In this document: positions 25,948 to 34,504 of the stretch, one piece after another | How positions within the stretch are numbered: position 1 is the stretch's first letter | Layout of the letters: every line of letters starts with the position of its first letter | NCBI GenBank assembly: GCA_020849275.1 | Contig: JADLGO010000065.1 | Span: 94,601-158,600 of the forward strand | Length of the DNA stretch: 64,000 nt | DNA from: Chthonomonadales bacterium | GTDB taxonomy: Bacteria; Armatimonadota; Chthonomonadetes; Chthonomonadales; CAJBBX01 | Direction of reading: 5' to 3' | Notes under the pieces: generated by a model | Told to the model about the DNA's origin: nothing | The model's database searches: none | Seen by the model: only the letters and a program-made list of their open reading frames with translations | Position numbers and translations under genes: made by a program

Positions 25948-27038
25948 TGCCGCCCGAGGACCTGAAGGGTCGCCTGGCGCGCGCCCGTGCCGCGATGGCC
26001 GAGCGCGACCTGCCTGCGCTGCTGCTTACCCAGATCGACAACGTGCACTGGATCAGCGGCTTCACCGGCTCGTCGGCCCAGGTGCTGCTGACCGCGGAGG
26101 CGGCACTGATCGCTACCGACTCGCGCTACACGGAGCAGGCACGCTCCGAGTGCCCTTCGCTGGAGCTCGTGTCGCTGGCGTCAAGCAGCCCGGACGCGAT
26201 CGTGGCCGTGCTGGGCACGCTGCCGGTCGGCCGGCTCGGCTTCGAGGCGTCGAGCGTGTCGGTGCGGATGCATGGCACGCTGCGCGAGCAGATACCTGGC
26301 GCCATCGAGCTTATTGCTACCGACCGCCTGGTCGAGGGTCTGCGCCTGGTCAAGGGCGTCGACGAGGTAGCGCGGATCGAGGTGGCCTGCGGGGTGGTGG
26401 ACCGCGCGTTCGAGCGGATCGTGCCCGAGATCCGTCCCGGCGCCACGGAGCGCGACGTGATGCTGGCGCTGGAGTGGCACATGCGGCGAGACGAGAGCGC
26501 TGACGTGTCCTTCGACACCATCGTGGCCTCCGGGCCGCGTTCGGCGCTGCCCCACGGCCGCCCCTCTGAGCGCGTGCTGGCCGCCGGCGACATGGTGACG
26601 CTCGACTATGGCGCGCGCGTGGCCGGCTACTGCTCCGACATCACGCGCACCGTCTCCCTCGGCCGGGCTGGCAGGGAGGAGCGCGAGGTCTACCACGTCG
26701 TGCTTGATGCGATGAACCGAGCGATCGCAGCGATGCGCCCGGGCGTGTCGGGTCGCGACGTGGATGCCGTCGCGCGTGACCACATCTCGCAGGCCGGCTA
26801 CGGCGACTTCTTCGGCCACGGCCTGGGGCACAGCCTGGGGCGCGCCGTGCACGACGGGCCCGGACTGGCGCCGCGCAGCGGCATCACGCTCGCGCCCGGC
26901 ATGGTGATGACCGTGGAGCCTGGCATCTACCTCCCCGGCCGCTTCGGCGTTCGGATCGAGCAGGACGTGCTCGTCACCGAGGACGGCGCGCGAGTCTTGA
27001 CCCACAGCCCCAGCCATCTGATGGAGCTGCCCGCCTGA
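25947..27038 (+). CDS. M24-family Xaa-Pro peptidase
   Basis: A 363-residue aminopeptidase P/prolidase-type metalloprotease. The N-terminal creatinase-like domain contains VHWISGFTGSSAQVLL. The pita-bread catalytic domain shows the metal ligands in VTLDYGARVAGYCSDITRT (two Asp), FGHGLGHSLGRAVHDGP (His), MTVEPGIYLPG (Glu) and GVRIEQDVLV (Glu). It removes N-terminal residues before proline or splits X-Pro dipeptides. In many bacteria this gene sits between aroQ and efp; here efp does not follow. The ATG overlaps the aroQ stop. Confidence 0.95.
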   Translation: MPPEDLKGRLARARAAMAERDLPALLLTQIDNVHWISGFTGSSAQVLLTAEAALIATDSRYTEQARSECPSLELVSLASSSPDAIVAVLGTLPVGRLGFEASSVSVRMHGTLREQIPGAIELIATDRLVEGLRLVKGVDEVARIEVACGVVDRAFERIVPEIRPGATERDVMLALEWHMRRDESADVSFDTIVASGPRSALPHGRPSERVLAAGDMVTLDYGARVAGYCSDITRTVSLGRAGREEREVYHVVLDAMNRAIAAMRPGVSGRDVDAVARDHISQAGYGDFFGHGLGHSLGRAVHDGPGLAPRSGITLAPGMVMTVEPGIYLPGRFGVRIEQDVLVTEDGARVLTHSPSHLMELPA

Positions 27039-27155
27039 CGGACGGGCTCCGCTTCTCGCCGAAGGCGGGACCGTGCGGGGGCGAAGATGGGTCCTTCGGC
27101 CCGGGCGCGGCGCGCGCATGGCGGCTATACTGGCAGCCAGGGAGGTAGCGCAGCC

Positions 27156-27536
27156 ATGAGACATCCATCTCTGGAGGTCGCAGCCCTGACCATCGCCCTA
27201 GTCTGGGCGGGCTGGTGGGTCTTCTTTGGCGTGGCGTCCGGCATCGGCGAGGGGCTCAGTCCCCTTGGCGTCCTGGTCCATGCCGCGGTGCCGGGCCTCG
27301 TCTTCCTGGCGGCAGTGCTTGCCTCGGCAGTCTGGCCCCGCGTCGGCGCATGGGTACTGCTCGCCGAGGGCGCCGTCGTCCTGATCGGTTACCCGATCAT
27401 GGTCCACGGAACGCGGCTCTTCAACGTTGCCACCATCGCCTTCGTCCTCGCTACGATGGCCGGCCCGCCCACGCTGGCGGGCGCGCTTCTGCTGGCATCG
27501 CGACGAGGTGGCCCCGCCGCCGCGGCACCGTCGTAG
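27156..27536 (+). CDS. Small integral membrane protein of unknown function
   Basis: A 126-residue hydrophobic protein with about four membrane helices (beginning VAALTIALVWAGWWVFFGVA, then LVHAAVPGLVFLAAVLASA, WVLLAEGAVVLIGYPIM and the last from VATIAFVLATMAG). The ATG at 27156 follows GGGAGG. A TATACT at 27126-27131 may be its -10 element, but no -35 was seen. The family is not recognised. It is convergent with the sugar-binding protein gene, with a hairpin between them. Confidence 0.75.
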   Translation: MRHPSLEVAALTIALVWAGWWVFFGVASGIGEGLSPLGVLVHAAVPGLVFLAAVLASAVWPRVGAWVLLAEGAVVLIGYPIMVHGTRLFNVATIAFVLATMAGPPTLAGALLLASRRGGPAAAAPS

Positions 27537-27554
27537 GCCAGGCGCAAGGACAAC

Positions 27555-27583
27555 GCGGGACGAGCCGCCCGGGCCCGTCCCGC
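27555..27583. terminator. Hairpin between convergent genes
   Basis: Inverted repeat GCGGGACG (27555-27562) and CGTCCCGC (27576-27583) lies between the membrane protein gene and the sugar-binding protein gene. It has no T tract. Confidence 0.5.
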
Positions 27584-27598
27584 GTCCGCGCCCGCCGC

Positions 27599-28603
27599 CT
27601 ACGCCTCTGGCGGGTTGAGCAGCTTCTGGACCTCCGGGCTCTCCAGGTTCTCCCGGGTCACCTTGGTGACGCCCGTGTCGATTACGCGCGGCTCGATCCG
27701 CTCGCCGCGGACGGCGCGCAGTGCCGTCTTGACGCCCTCGTACCCCATCCGGTACGGATCCTGCACGATGAGCGCTTCCACCACGCCGTCCCGTAGCGCC
27801 CTCACCTCGGCGTCGGAGGCGTCGAAGCAGACGAGCTTCACTTTGCCGGCCTTGCCGAGTTGTTTGACCGCCTGGATGGCACCCTCGGCGCCGCCCTGGT
27901 TCGCCGCGAAAATCCCGGCGAGGTCCGGTGTGGCGGTCAGCAGGGAGCGCGTCTTGTCCAGGCCCATCGACACGTCGGCGTTCGAGTAGAGCACCCGGTT
28001 CCCCAGGTCCAGGCCGGGGTGAGCCTTCAGGCCCTGCTTGAAGCCTGCCTCGCGCTCATCGGAGGACCGGGCGCCCTTTATGAAGGGGATGAGCCCCACC
28101 TTGCCCTTGCCGCCGATGGCCCCGGCCAGCGCGATCGCGGCCACCTCGCCGCCCTTCACGTTGTCGGTCGCGAGGAGCGCCGTGCTGATGTCCGGGGTGA
28201 TGCCGGAGTCGATGACGACCACCGGGATGCCCTGCTTCTGGGCCTGCTCCACGTAGGGCACCAGGCTTCTGGCGTCGCACGCCGCCAGCACGATGGCATC
28301 GACCTTGCGCGTGATGGCGTTCTGCAGGATGCGGATCTGCCCGTCGACGTCGGTCTCCTCCGCGGGTCCCTCCCACTGCGAGGTTGCCCCGGCCTCCCTG
28401 CAGGCCGCCACGGCCCCCGCCTGCACCGCGAGCCAGAACGACTGGCTAGTGCCCTTCGGGATGATGGCGACCGTCAGGTGCTTGCCCCCGCCGCCCGCGC
28501 CGGCCGCTCCGCCTCCTCCCGCCACGCTCTCTCGCGCGCAGCCCGCGGCGACCAGTGCTGCCGCGACGCAGAGCACCATCCCTACCGTCGTGTGCCATCT
28601 CAT
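27599..28603 (-). CDS. Sugar ABC transporter substrate-binding lipoprotein (RbsB-like)
   Basis: A 334-residue periplasmic-binding protein of the ribose/galactose type. A signal peptide ends in lipobox LVAAGC (Cys about 22), followed by a glycine-rich linker. The two-lobed domain starts VAIIPKGTSQSFWLAVQAGA and includes VDAIVLAACDARSLVP, VVVIDSGI and the late IVQDPYRMGYEGVKTAL. It should bind a sugar outside the inner membrane. No permease or ATPase gene is adjacent. It lies 52 bases downstream of the GHMP sugar kinase gene and is probably in one operon with it. Confidence 0.93.
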   Translation of the reverse strand: MRWHTTVGMVLCVAAALVAAGCARESVAGGGGAAGAGGGGKHLTVAIIPKGTSQSFWLAVQAGAVAACREAGATSQWEGPAEETDVDGQIRILQNAITRKVDAIVLAACDARSLVPYVEQAQKQGIPVVVIDSGITPDISTALLATDNVKGGEVAAIALAGAIGGKGKVGLIPFIKGARSSDEREAGFKQGLKAHPGLDLGNRVLYSNADVSMGLDKTRSLLTATPDLAGIFAANQGGAEGAIQAVKQLGKAGKVKLVCFDASDAEVRALRDGVVEALIVQDPYRMGYEGVKTALRAVRGERIEPRVIDTGVTKVTRENLESPEVQKLLNPPEA

Positions 28604-28655
28604 CCGGCATGCCTCCTTCGCCTCGCTTCACTCGGAATTGGCGCCCGGGGCCCGG

Positions 28656-30065
28656 TCACTCCAGGACGCGCGCGCCGAAGACCTCGGCCCCCGGCGTGCT
28701 GCCCGTCATCAGCCCCGGCGTGATGCCGGTGCGCGCCCGGTAGGCGTCGCGCACCTCCGCGATGGCCGCGTGCGCCTCCGGGCCGGAGCAGAGGATGGCC
28801 ACGGTGCCGCCCGAGCCCCCACCGGTGATCTTGGCGCCGAAGATGCCTCGCTCCGGCCCTCGCTCCATCGCGAGGGCGACCAGGAGATCGGTCTCCGGCG
28901 AGCCGAGACGAAGGCGCTCGTTATAGCTCCCGTGCGCGGCCAGCATGAGCTGCCCGGCCTCGACGAGCACCTGCTCGTCCGGCTCATCGCCCGCCATCTG
29001 CATTAGGGCCAGGAACTCGCGCACACGATCGTTCTCATGAATCGGGTGCTCGGCGCATGCTCGGACGAGGTAGGTCTCGTCCGGGTCCACGCGCGTGACG
29101 GGATCGGGCAGGTCGCCGTACTCCTCGCGGAAGCGCGCGCCGAGCAGCGTCTCAGGGATGCGTTCGCGCCACGGCGCCCACACGTCCGCCGGCACGTTGC
29201 ACAGATAGCCTCCCCAGTCGTCTCGCGAGAGGGTTTGGAGCACCTTCAGGCCCATGAACGCCGCCACGCGCGCCCGCGTGTAGTTTGGGCCGCCAACGCT
29301 GTGCTTCACGTGCGAGTCGATGCCTACGAGGCGCCAGCCGCGGGGAAGCGGTTGGTGGCCGAGCAAATCGTGCGGTTGGCACTTGAGCACAAGTAGATGG
29401 TCGGCCCGGCCAAGGGATGCGGTCACCTGGTCCATGATCCCGCAGGGCGCCCCCACGACGCGGTTCTCCACGACCTGGCAGAGCCGCGCGATCTCGGTTC
29501 CGTGGAGCGTGAGCCCCAGCAGGGCAGAGAGCGCCGTCATCGTGGCGACCTCGAGGGCCGCCGACGAGGAGACTCCGGCGCCGAGGGGAACGGCGCTGTC
29601 GACCAGCAGGTTCAGGCCGGAGACGTCCGCGCGGGCTACGTGCCCCTCCGCGACGAGCACGTAGAGGCACCCCGCGACGTAGCCCGCCCAGCGGCCCGCG
29701 TCGTCTGGTCGGCACGCCTCGCGGGCCTCCGCATAGGATGGCAGCGCGCCGGCGCCAAGGAGCGCGGCCGTTGAGAGGGCCAGGTCCTCACGCAACCCGT
29801 CGTCGGCGGCGCCCACGGAGCGCAGTCGCAGCACGGGATCAGGGCGCCGCTGCGCGGCGGCAAAGGCGGCCTCCGCCAGCGTGGCCTCCAGCACGGTGCC
29901 GCCGGAGTAGTCGGCCACGCCACCGAGCACGTCCATTCGGCCTGGCGCGCGCGCCGTCGCGATCGCCGATCCACCGCCAAAGAAGGCCCGATGACGCTCA
30001 TGGAGCGCTGCGGCGAACGCCTCCCACTGCACCTCGGCGAGACGATCACCGGTCGCCGATCTCAT
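28656..30065 (-). CDS. GHMP sugar kinase, galactokinase/arabinokinase-like
   Basis: A 469-residue GHMP kinase. The first motif, TARAPGRMDVLGGVADYSGG, matches the plant L-arabinokinase form (GRLDVMGGIADYSG) rather than the GEHTDYN of galactokinase. The ATP loop is LGAGVSSSAALEVA and motif 3 is AKITGGGSGGTVAIL. It should phosphorylate a sugar at C1 using ATP. Its co-transcription with a sugar-binding lipoprotein suggests uptake and salvage of one sugar. The ATG at 30065 follows a GGGG stretch; upstream reading frame is rejected. The substrate (arabinose, galactose or another) is inferred only. Confidence 0.87.
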   Translation of the reverse strand: MRSATGDRLAEVQWEAFAAALHERHRAFFGGGSAIATARAPGRMDVLGGVADYSGGTVLEATLAEAAFAAAQRRPDPVLRLRSVGAADDGLREDLALSTAALLGAGALPSYAEAREACRPDDAGRWAGYVAGCLYVLVAEGHVARADVSGLNLLVDSAVPLGAGVSSSAALEVATMTALSALLGLTLHGTEIARLCQVVENRVVGAPCGIMDQVTASLGRADHLLVLKCQPHDLLGHQPLPRGWRLVGIDSHVKHSVGGPNYTRARVAAFMGLKVLQTLSRDDWGGYLCNVPADVWAPWRERIPETLLGARFREEYGDLPDPVTRVDPDETYLVRACAEHPIHENDRVREFLALMQMAGDEPDEQVLVEAGQLMLAAHGSYNERLRLGSPETDLLVALAMERGPERGIFGAKITGGGSGGTVAILCSGPEAHAAIAEVRDAYRARTGITPGLMTGSTPGAEVFGARVLE

Positions 30066-30100
30066 GCGCGTACCCCCTGTGCGGCCTGGGCCCGGGACGT

Positions 30101-30129
30101 TTGACACCCCCGACCATAGATGGTAGACT
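30101..30129 (+). promoter_or_regulatory. Promoter of queF-queD
   Basis: TTGACA (30101-30106), a 17-base spacer and TAGACT (30124-30129), in the gap between the divergent kinase gene and queF. No preQ1 riboswitch was recognised in the roughly 35-base leader that remains. Confidence 0.78.
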
Positions 30130-30173
30130 CGCGCCATCCCAACATCGCATCGCGAGGAGACCTGCCAGCCGCC

Positions 30174-30533
30174 ATGTCCGAGCGCATCGCCCGCCTCGAA
30201 GTCTTCCCGAACCCACGGCCGGAGCGCGATTACCGCGTTCGGCACGAGTGCCCGGAGTTCACATCGGTCTGCCCGATCACCGGTCTGCCGGACTTCGGCA
30301 CGATCACCGTCGAGTACGTGCCGGAGGCTTTGTGTGTCGAGCTTAAGTCGCTGAAGTACTACCTGTTCGGCTTCCGGCAGGAGGGCATCTTCTACGAAGC
30401 CGTGGTCAACCGCATCCTGGACGACCTCGTGACGGCCTGCAGTCCCCGGCGCATGACCGTCACCGGCGCCTTCTCGGTGCGCGGCGGCATCTCCTCGACC
30501 GTCACCGCCGCGTTCGAGGCGCTGGCGCCGTAG
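30174..30533 (+). CDS. queF: 7-cyano-7-deazaguanine (preQ0) reductase
   Basis: A 119-residue unimodular QueF that reduces preQ0 to preQ1 with NADPH in queuosine biosynthesis. The catalytic Cys is in [16 protein letters not shown], and the NADPH/dimer motif is [19 protein letters not shown]; the Glu and His of [12 protein letters not shown]-type regions follow. The ATG at 30174 gives the usual N-terminus; the GAGGAG upstream is at longer than normal spacing. It is followed 18 bases later by queD. queC and queE are not in the window. Confidence 0.95.
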   Translation: MSERIARLEVFPNPRPERDYRVRHECPEFTSVCPITGLPDFGTITVEYVPEALCVELKSLKYYLFGFRQEGIFYEAVVNRILDDLVTACSPRRMTVTGAFSVRGGISSTVTAAFEALAP

Positions 30534-30551
30534 CCCTGGCAGAGGACACCG

Positions 30552-30908
30552 ATGTACACGCTCATCGTCAAGGCACGCTTCGAGGCCGCCCACGACATCC
30601 CCGGCCACCCCGGCAAATGCGCGCGGCTGCACGGCCATAGCTACCGCGTGGAGGCCGAGTTCGCCGGCGCGACGCTGGACTCGCTCGGAATGGTTCGCGA
30701 CTTTGGCGACCTGAAGTCGGCCCTGAGCGACGTGCTGCCGGACCACACCTACCTGAACGACGAGGTGCCCGCGACGACCACGGCCGAGAACATTTCGCGT
30801 TGGGTGTTCGAGCGCCTGGCCGAGCGTGGCCTGCCCGTGAGCGCCATCACCGTGTGGGAGACGGACCGCTGCGCCTGCCGATACACCCCCGACCCGCCGG
30901 CGGGATGA
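30552..30908 (+). CDS. queD: 6-carboxytetrahydropterin synthase
   Basis: A 118-residue QueD that converts dihydroneopterin triphosphate to 6-carboxy-tetrahydropterin, an early queuosine step. Zinc ligands are in FEAAHDIPG and RLHGHSY; the catalytic cysteine is in GKCARLHGH. The DHTYLND and PTTTAENI-like motif (PATTTAENISRWVFE) and the C-terminal VWETDRCACRY glutamate are present. It shares the queF promoter. It is convergent with the tldE-like gene, 15 bases away. Confidence 0.95.
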   Translation: MYTLIVKARFEAAHDIPGHPGKCARLHGHSYRVEAEFAGATLDSLGMVRDFGDLKSALSDVLPDHTYLNDEVPATTTAENISRWVFERLAERGLPVSAITVWETDRCACRYTPDPPAG

Positions 30909-30923
30909 GGCCCGGGGCGCGCC

Positions 30924-32216
30924 TCAGAACGCGGTACCGCTCGTGAACGCGAAGCTGCCCACCCGGAGCGGCGGCACCCGCGCCGGCATGTGGCCTCCGA
31001 CCGTGCGCGGCCGGCCCACGGCCTCCAGGTTCGCCAGCATCCGCAGCGGGCTCTCGTTGAAGCGCATGTTGCGTACCCCTCCCACCACCTTGCCGCCGCG
31101 CACGCGGTAGAGCCCGTCGCGCGTCATGCCGGTGAGCAGCAGCTTCATTGGGTCCACGAACCGGATGTACCAGAAGCGCGTCACCAGGATGCCATCCTCG
31201 GTGGAGGCAACCAGATCGTCCACGCTCGCGTCTCCGCCGAGCATCAGCAGGTTGGTGGGCCGGCCGGTGAAGGGTCGGCCGGTCCTGGCAGCCCAGTAGC
31301 GCGTGCGCGCGAGCTCCCGGACCACGCCGTCGCCGATCCAGGTGACGTCGGGCGCCGCGGCGCCGTCGCCGAAGAAGGGCGCGCCGGGGCACTCCATATC
31401 GGCTGGATGGGTGGCGAGCGTGACGCGCGAGTCCGCGATCCGTGTCCCCTCCTTCCCGCTGAAGGCGCTGCGCCCCTCGGCGGCGGCCTTGGCGTCCAGC
31501 GTCCATGCGAGGAAGGCGAGCATCTCGGCGGCGGCCGCGGGCTCCAGGATCACCGTGAACGGGCCTGGCTCGACCTCCTGGGGCGCGCGGGCGGCGGCGG
31601 CCTTGTCGATGGCTCGCCGCGTGGCGGACGCCGCGTCGACGTCCGCGAGGCGCCAGCCGGCGGACTCGGCCCAGCCCGTGCTGTCCGGGCCGATGGCCGT
31701 GACGGTGTAGCGTGCGCTGGTCGAGCGGTGGCAGGCGAACAGGCCGCGCGAGTTGGCGACGGCCTCGAGGCCGCTGTCGGTGGCGTAGCTGCCCGCCGCG
31801 GTGAGCCCGGCTCCCTCGGCCGCCTCGATGCCGGCGCGCACGACGGCGGCGCGGTCCTCCGCTGTCGCCGCCGCCGCGGCCTCGTCCCAGGCAACCACCT
31901 GGGCGTAGGCGGTGGGCTCGACCGGCGGCATATGCTCGGTGTCGGGCGCCGCCTGGCGCGCAATCTCCTCCGCGCGGCGCACCGCGTCGCGCAGCCGATC
32001 GTCGTCGAACGAGTTCACGGTGACGGTTCCGACCCTGTTCTCAAAGGCCGAACGCACCGTGAGGCGCGCGTTCGTCTTCGCGACATTCTGCGTGATCGCG
32101 TTGTTCGCGAAGCGAGTGGACGCTTCGGCGTAGCCGGAGAGCATCGCTTCCGTGCTGTCCGCGGTGGCATGGGCAAGCGCGCGCTCGAGGATAGCGCGCG
32201 CCTCCGCTTCGGTCAT
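30924..32216 (-). CDS. TldD/PmbA-family protein, TldE-like
   Basis: A 430-residue member of the TldD/TldE (PmbA) family, which form heterodimeric proteases involved in peptide maturation and degradation. The N-terminal part has the TRFANNAITQNVAKT motif and the C-terminal part the RDGLYRVRGGKVVGGVRNMRF-type region, split here as GLYRVRGGKVVGG and MRFNESPLRML. The HExxxH zinc motif of TldD is absent, so this is the non-catalytic TldE-like partner or a related standalone protein. No tldD is in the window. It is last in the minus-strand run leuS-asnS-comEA-tldE. Confidence 0.88.
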   Translation of the reverse strand: MTEAEARAILERALAHATADSTEAMLSGYAEASTRFANNAITQNVAKTNARLTVRSAFENRVGTVTVNSFDDDRLRDAVRRAEEIARQAAPDTEHMPPVEPTAYAQVVAWDEAAAAATAEDRAAVVRAGIEAAEGAGLTAAGSYATDSGLEAVANSRGLFACHRSTSARYTVTAIGPDSTGWAESAGWRLADVDAASATRRAIDKAAAARAPQEVEPGPFTVILEPAAAAEMLAFLAWTLDAKAAAEGRSAFSGKEGTRIADSRVTLATHPADMECPGAPFFGDGAAAPDVTWIGDGVVRELARTRYWAARTGRPFTGRPTNLLMLGGDASVDDLVASTEDGILVTRFWYIRFVDPMKLLLTGMTRDGLYRVRGGKVVGGVRNMRFNESPLRMLANLEAVGRPRTVGGHMPARVPPLRVGSFAFTSGTAF

Positions 32217-32256
32217 CGGTGCCTTCTCCTTGGGTCCTCGTCGCGGCCGTAGGCCG

Positions 32257-32988
32257 TCAGCGCAGCGAGATGAACGGGCGCATCGCTGCCAGCTTCTTCT
32301 CGCCGATGCCCGAAACGTCCATCATCTCCTCAATCGCGGTGAAGCGCCCGGCCTCGCGGCGATGCGCCACGATGCGGGCGGCCGTTGCGGGCCCAACGCC
32401 TGGCAGCCGCTGGAGCTCGCGCTCATCGGCCGCGTTGATGTTCACCTTACCCTCGCCGGGCTTCGTCAGCTTACGCGCCCCATCTTCCTGGGTTGCCCGA
32501 CGCGGCGCCGCGGACGCGGCACGGCCCGCAGGGGCGGGGCGCGTCGACACCCCCGATGACGCCGCGGGCACGTAGAGCTGGGCGCCGTCCTCCAGGCGAG
32601 CCGCGAGGTTCACCTGGTCGAGGTCCGCGCCGGGCAGCGCACCGCCCGCCGCGCGCACCGCGTCGTCGGCCCTGGCTCCGGACTCGAGCCGGTAGACACC
32701 GGGCTTGCGCACGCGCCCGGCAACATGCACCGCGATCGGCTCCGGAGGGGCCTGCTCGTCGGGCGGCGTCCGGTCGGCCGATGGCGGCCGCTCGGCCGGT
32801 GTCGCCCGCGCCGCCGGTCCCGCGGCCGCCTGCGCACCGGCAGCCGCCTCCGCCACGATCCGCCCGCGCAGCACGAACGCGGGCTCGGGCGCCACGGCGC
32901 GCCGCCAGAGGGCAACCGCCGCTCCCCCGCCGGCCAGGCAGGCCAGCGCGGCGAGGACCAGAGCCTGACGCCTCAGAACTCGTTCCAT
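32257..32988 (-). CDS. comEA: ComEA-like DNA-binding competence protein
   Basis: A 243-residue protein with one N-terminal membrane helix (about residues 9-29), a proline/alanine-rich linker, an SLBB domain (about 90-145, VHVAGRVRKPGVYRLESGAR and LAARLEDGAQLYVP) and a C-terminal double helix-hairpin-helix domain (NINAADERELQRLPGVG, MMDVSGIGEKKLAAMRPF). This is the architecture of ComEA, the periplasmic DNA receptor for natural transformation. No comEC or comEB gene is adjacent. It lies between asnS and the tldE-like gene. Confidence 0.9.
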   Translation of the reverse strand: MERVLRRQALVLAALACLAGGGAAVALWRRAVAPEPAFVLRGRIVAEAAAGAQAAAGPAARATPAERPPSADRTPPDEQAPPEPIAVHVAGRVRKPGVYRLESGARADDAVRAAGGALPGADLDQVNLAARLEDGAQLYVPAASSGVSTRPAPAGRAASAAPRRATQEDGARKLTKPGEGKVNINAADERELQRLPGVGPATAARIVAHRREAGRFTAIEEMMDVSGIGEKKLAAMRPFISLR

Positions 32989-33034
32989 GCCGCCGCTCCA
33001 TGGAAGGGTCGCGGGCGGCGCGCGCCGGGCGAGC

Positions 33035-34426
33035 TCAGAACTCGGCGCAACCTGGCGTGCGCGGGAAGGGGACCACGTCCCGGATGTTCTTCATCCCGGT
33101 CAGGTACATGAGCATTCGCTCGACGCCGAGGCCGAAGCCGGCGTGCGGCGCGCTGCCGAACCGGCGAAGGTCGAGGTACCACCAATAGGCGGCCTCGGGA
33201 AGCCCATGCGAGCGGATCGTCCGCAGCAGAACGTCCAATCGCTCCTCGCGCTGGCTGCCCCCGATGATCTCGCCGATGCGCGGCACCAGCACGTCCATCG
33301 CGCGGACGGTCCTGCCGTCGTCATTGGAGCGCATGTAGAAGGGCTTGATCTTATGGGGATAGTCGGTCACGATGACCGGGCGGCGGAACACCTCCTCGGT
33401 CAGGTACCGTTCGTGCTCGCTCTGAAGGTCGGCTCCCCACGCAACCGGGAACTCCCAATCCCGCCCGGACTCCTCGAGGATCGCGACCGCTTCCGTGTAG
33501 GTGACGTGCTCGAACGTCGAGGAGGCCACGTGCTCGAGCGTCTGGAGCACCGTGTTGTCGATTCGCTTGTTGAAGAACTCGATGTCCGGTCGGCAGGCGT
33601 CGAGCACGTGTCCGATGATGTGCTTCAGGAACTCCTCGGCAAGCTGCATGTTGCCCGCGAGGTCGCAGAAGGCCATCTCCGGCTCCACCATCCAGAACTC
33701 GGCCAGATGGCGCGGCGTGTTGGAGTTCTCGGCGCGAAACGTGGGGCCGAAGGTATAGACGTTGCTGAACGAGAGCGCGAACACCTCGGCCTCGAGTTGG
33801 CCGCTCACGGTAAGGTAGGCGTGCTCGCCGAAGAAGTCGGCGCTGTAGTCGATCTCACCGCCGTCGGTTCGCGGCAGGTCCAACGGGTCGAGCGTGGTGA
33901 CACCGAACATCGCGCCGGCGCCCTCACAGTCGGAGGCCGTGATGATGGGCGTGTGAACGTAGAGGAAGCCCCGCTCTTGAAAGAACCGGTGGATCGCGTA
34001 GGACAGGGCGTTGCGGACGCGAAACACCGCGCCGAAGGTGTTGGAGCGCGTGCGCAGGTGGGCTATCTCGCGGAGGAACTCCATCGAGTGCCCCTTCTTC
34101 TGAAGCGGGTAGGCGGCCGAATCCGCAGGGCCGAGGACCTCGGCCTCGAGCGCCCGTAGCTCGACGGCCTGCCCGGCGCCCGGCGACTCCACGAGCTCGC
34201 CCGTCACGCGCACGCACGCTCCCGTCGTGAGGTCCCGCAGCGTCTCCTCCGGCAGCGCGCCGCCCTCAACGACGACCTGCAGGTCCTGGAAACAGCTCCC
34301 ATCGCTGATCTGAGCGAAATGGATCCCCTTGGAGTCGCGGCGAGTCTTCACCCACCCCCGGGCGGTGACCGTCGCGCCGGGCTCCCGGGCCAGGATGTCG
34401 CGTATGTACTCTCCTGGTCGAATCAT
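33035..34426 (-). CDS. asnS: Asparaginyl-tRNA synthetase
   Basis: A 463-residue class IIb synthetase that charges tRNA-Asn. An OB-fold anticodon-binding domain (about 17-100, [20 protein letters not shown]) precedes the catalytic core. Motif 2 is [20 protein letters not shown], and motif 3 lies in [14 protein letters not shown]. The Asn-type discriminating sequence PFPRTPG is near the C-terminus. Presence of asnS implies direct Asn-tRNA formation. It begins 78 bases downstream of leuS and precedes comEA. Confidence 0.97.
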   Translation of the reverse strand: MIRPGEYIRDILAREPGATVTARGWVKTRRDSKGIHFAQISDGSCFQDLQVVVEGGALPEETLRDLTTGACVRVTGELVESPGAGQAVELRALEAEVLGPADSAAYPLQKKGHSMEFLREIAHLRTRSNTFGAVFRVRNALSYAIHRFFQERGFLYVHTPIITASDCEGAGAMFGVTTLDPLDLPRTDGGEIDYSADFFGEHAYLTVSGQLEAEVFALSFSNVYTFGPTFRAENSNTPRHLAEFWMVEPEMAFCDLAGNMQLAEEFLKHIIGHVLDACRPDIEFFNKRIDNTVLQTLEHVASSTFEHVTYTEAVAILEESGRDWEFPVAWGADLQSEHERYLTEEVFRRPVIVTDYPHKIKPFYMRSNDDGRTVRAMDVLVPRIGEIIGGSQREERLDVLLRTIRSHGLPEAAYWWYLDLRRFGSAPHAGFGLGVERMLMYLTGMKNIRDVVPFPRTPGCAEF

Positions 34427-34504
34427 GCCTCACCGTTCGCGTGCCGGGGCCGTGACTCCTGCCAGTCCGCGGAGGCCGAGGCTCCGGGCAACGGGCCGGC
34501 GGGC

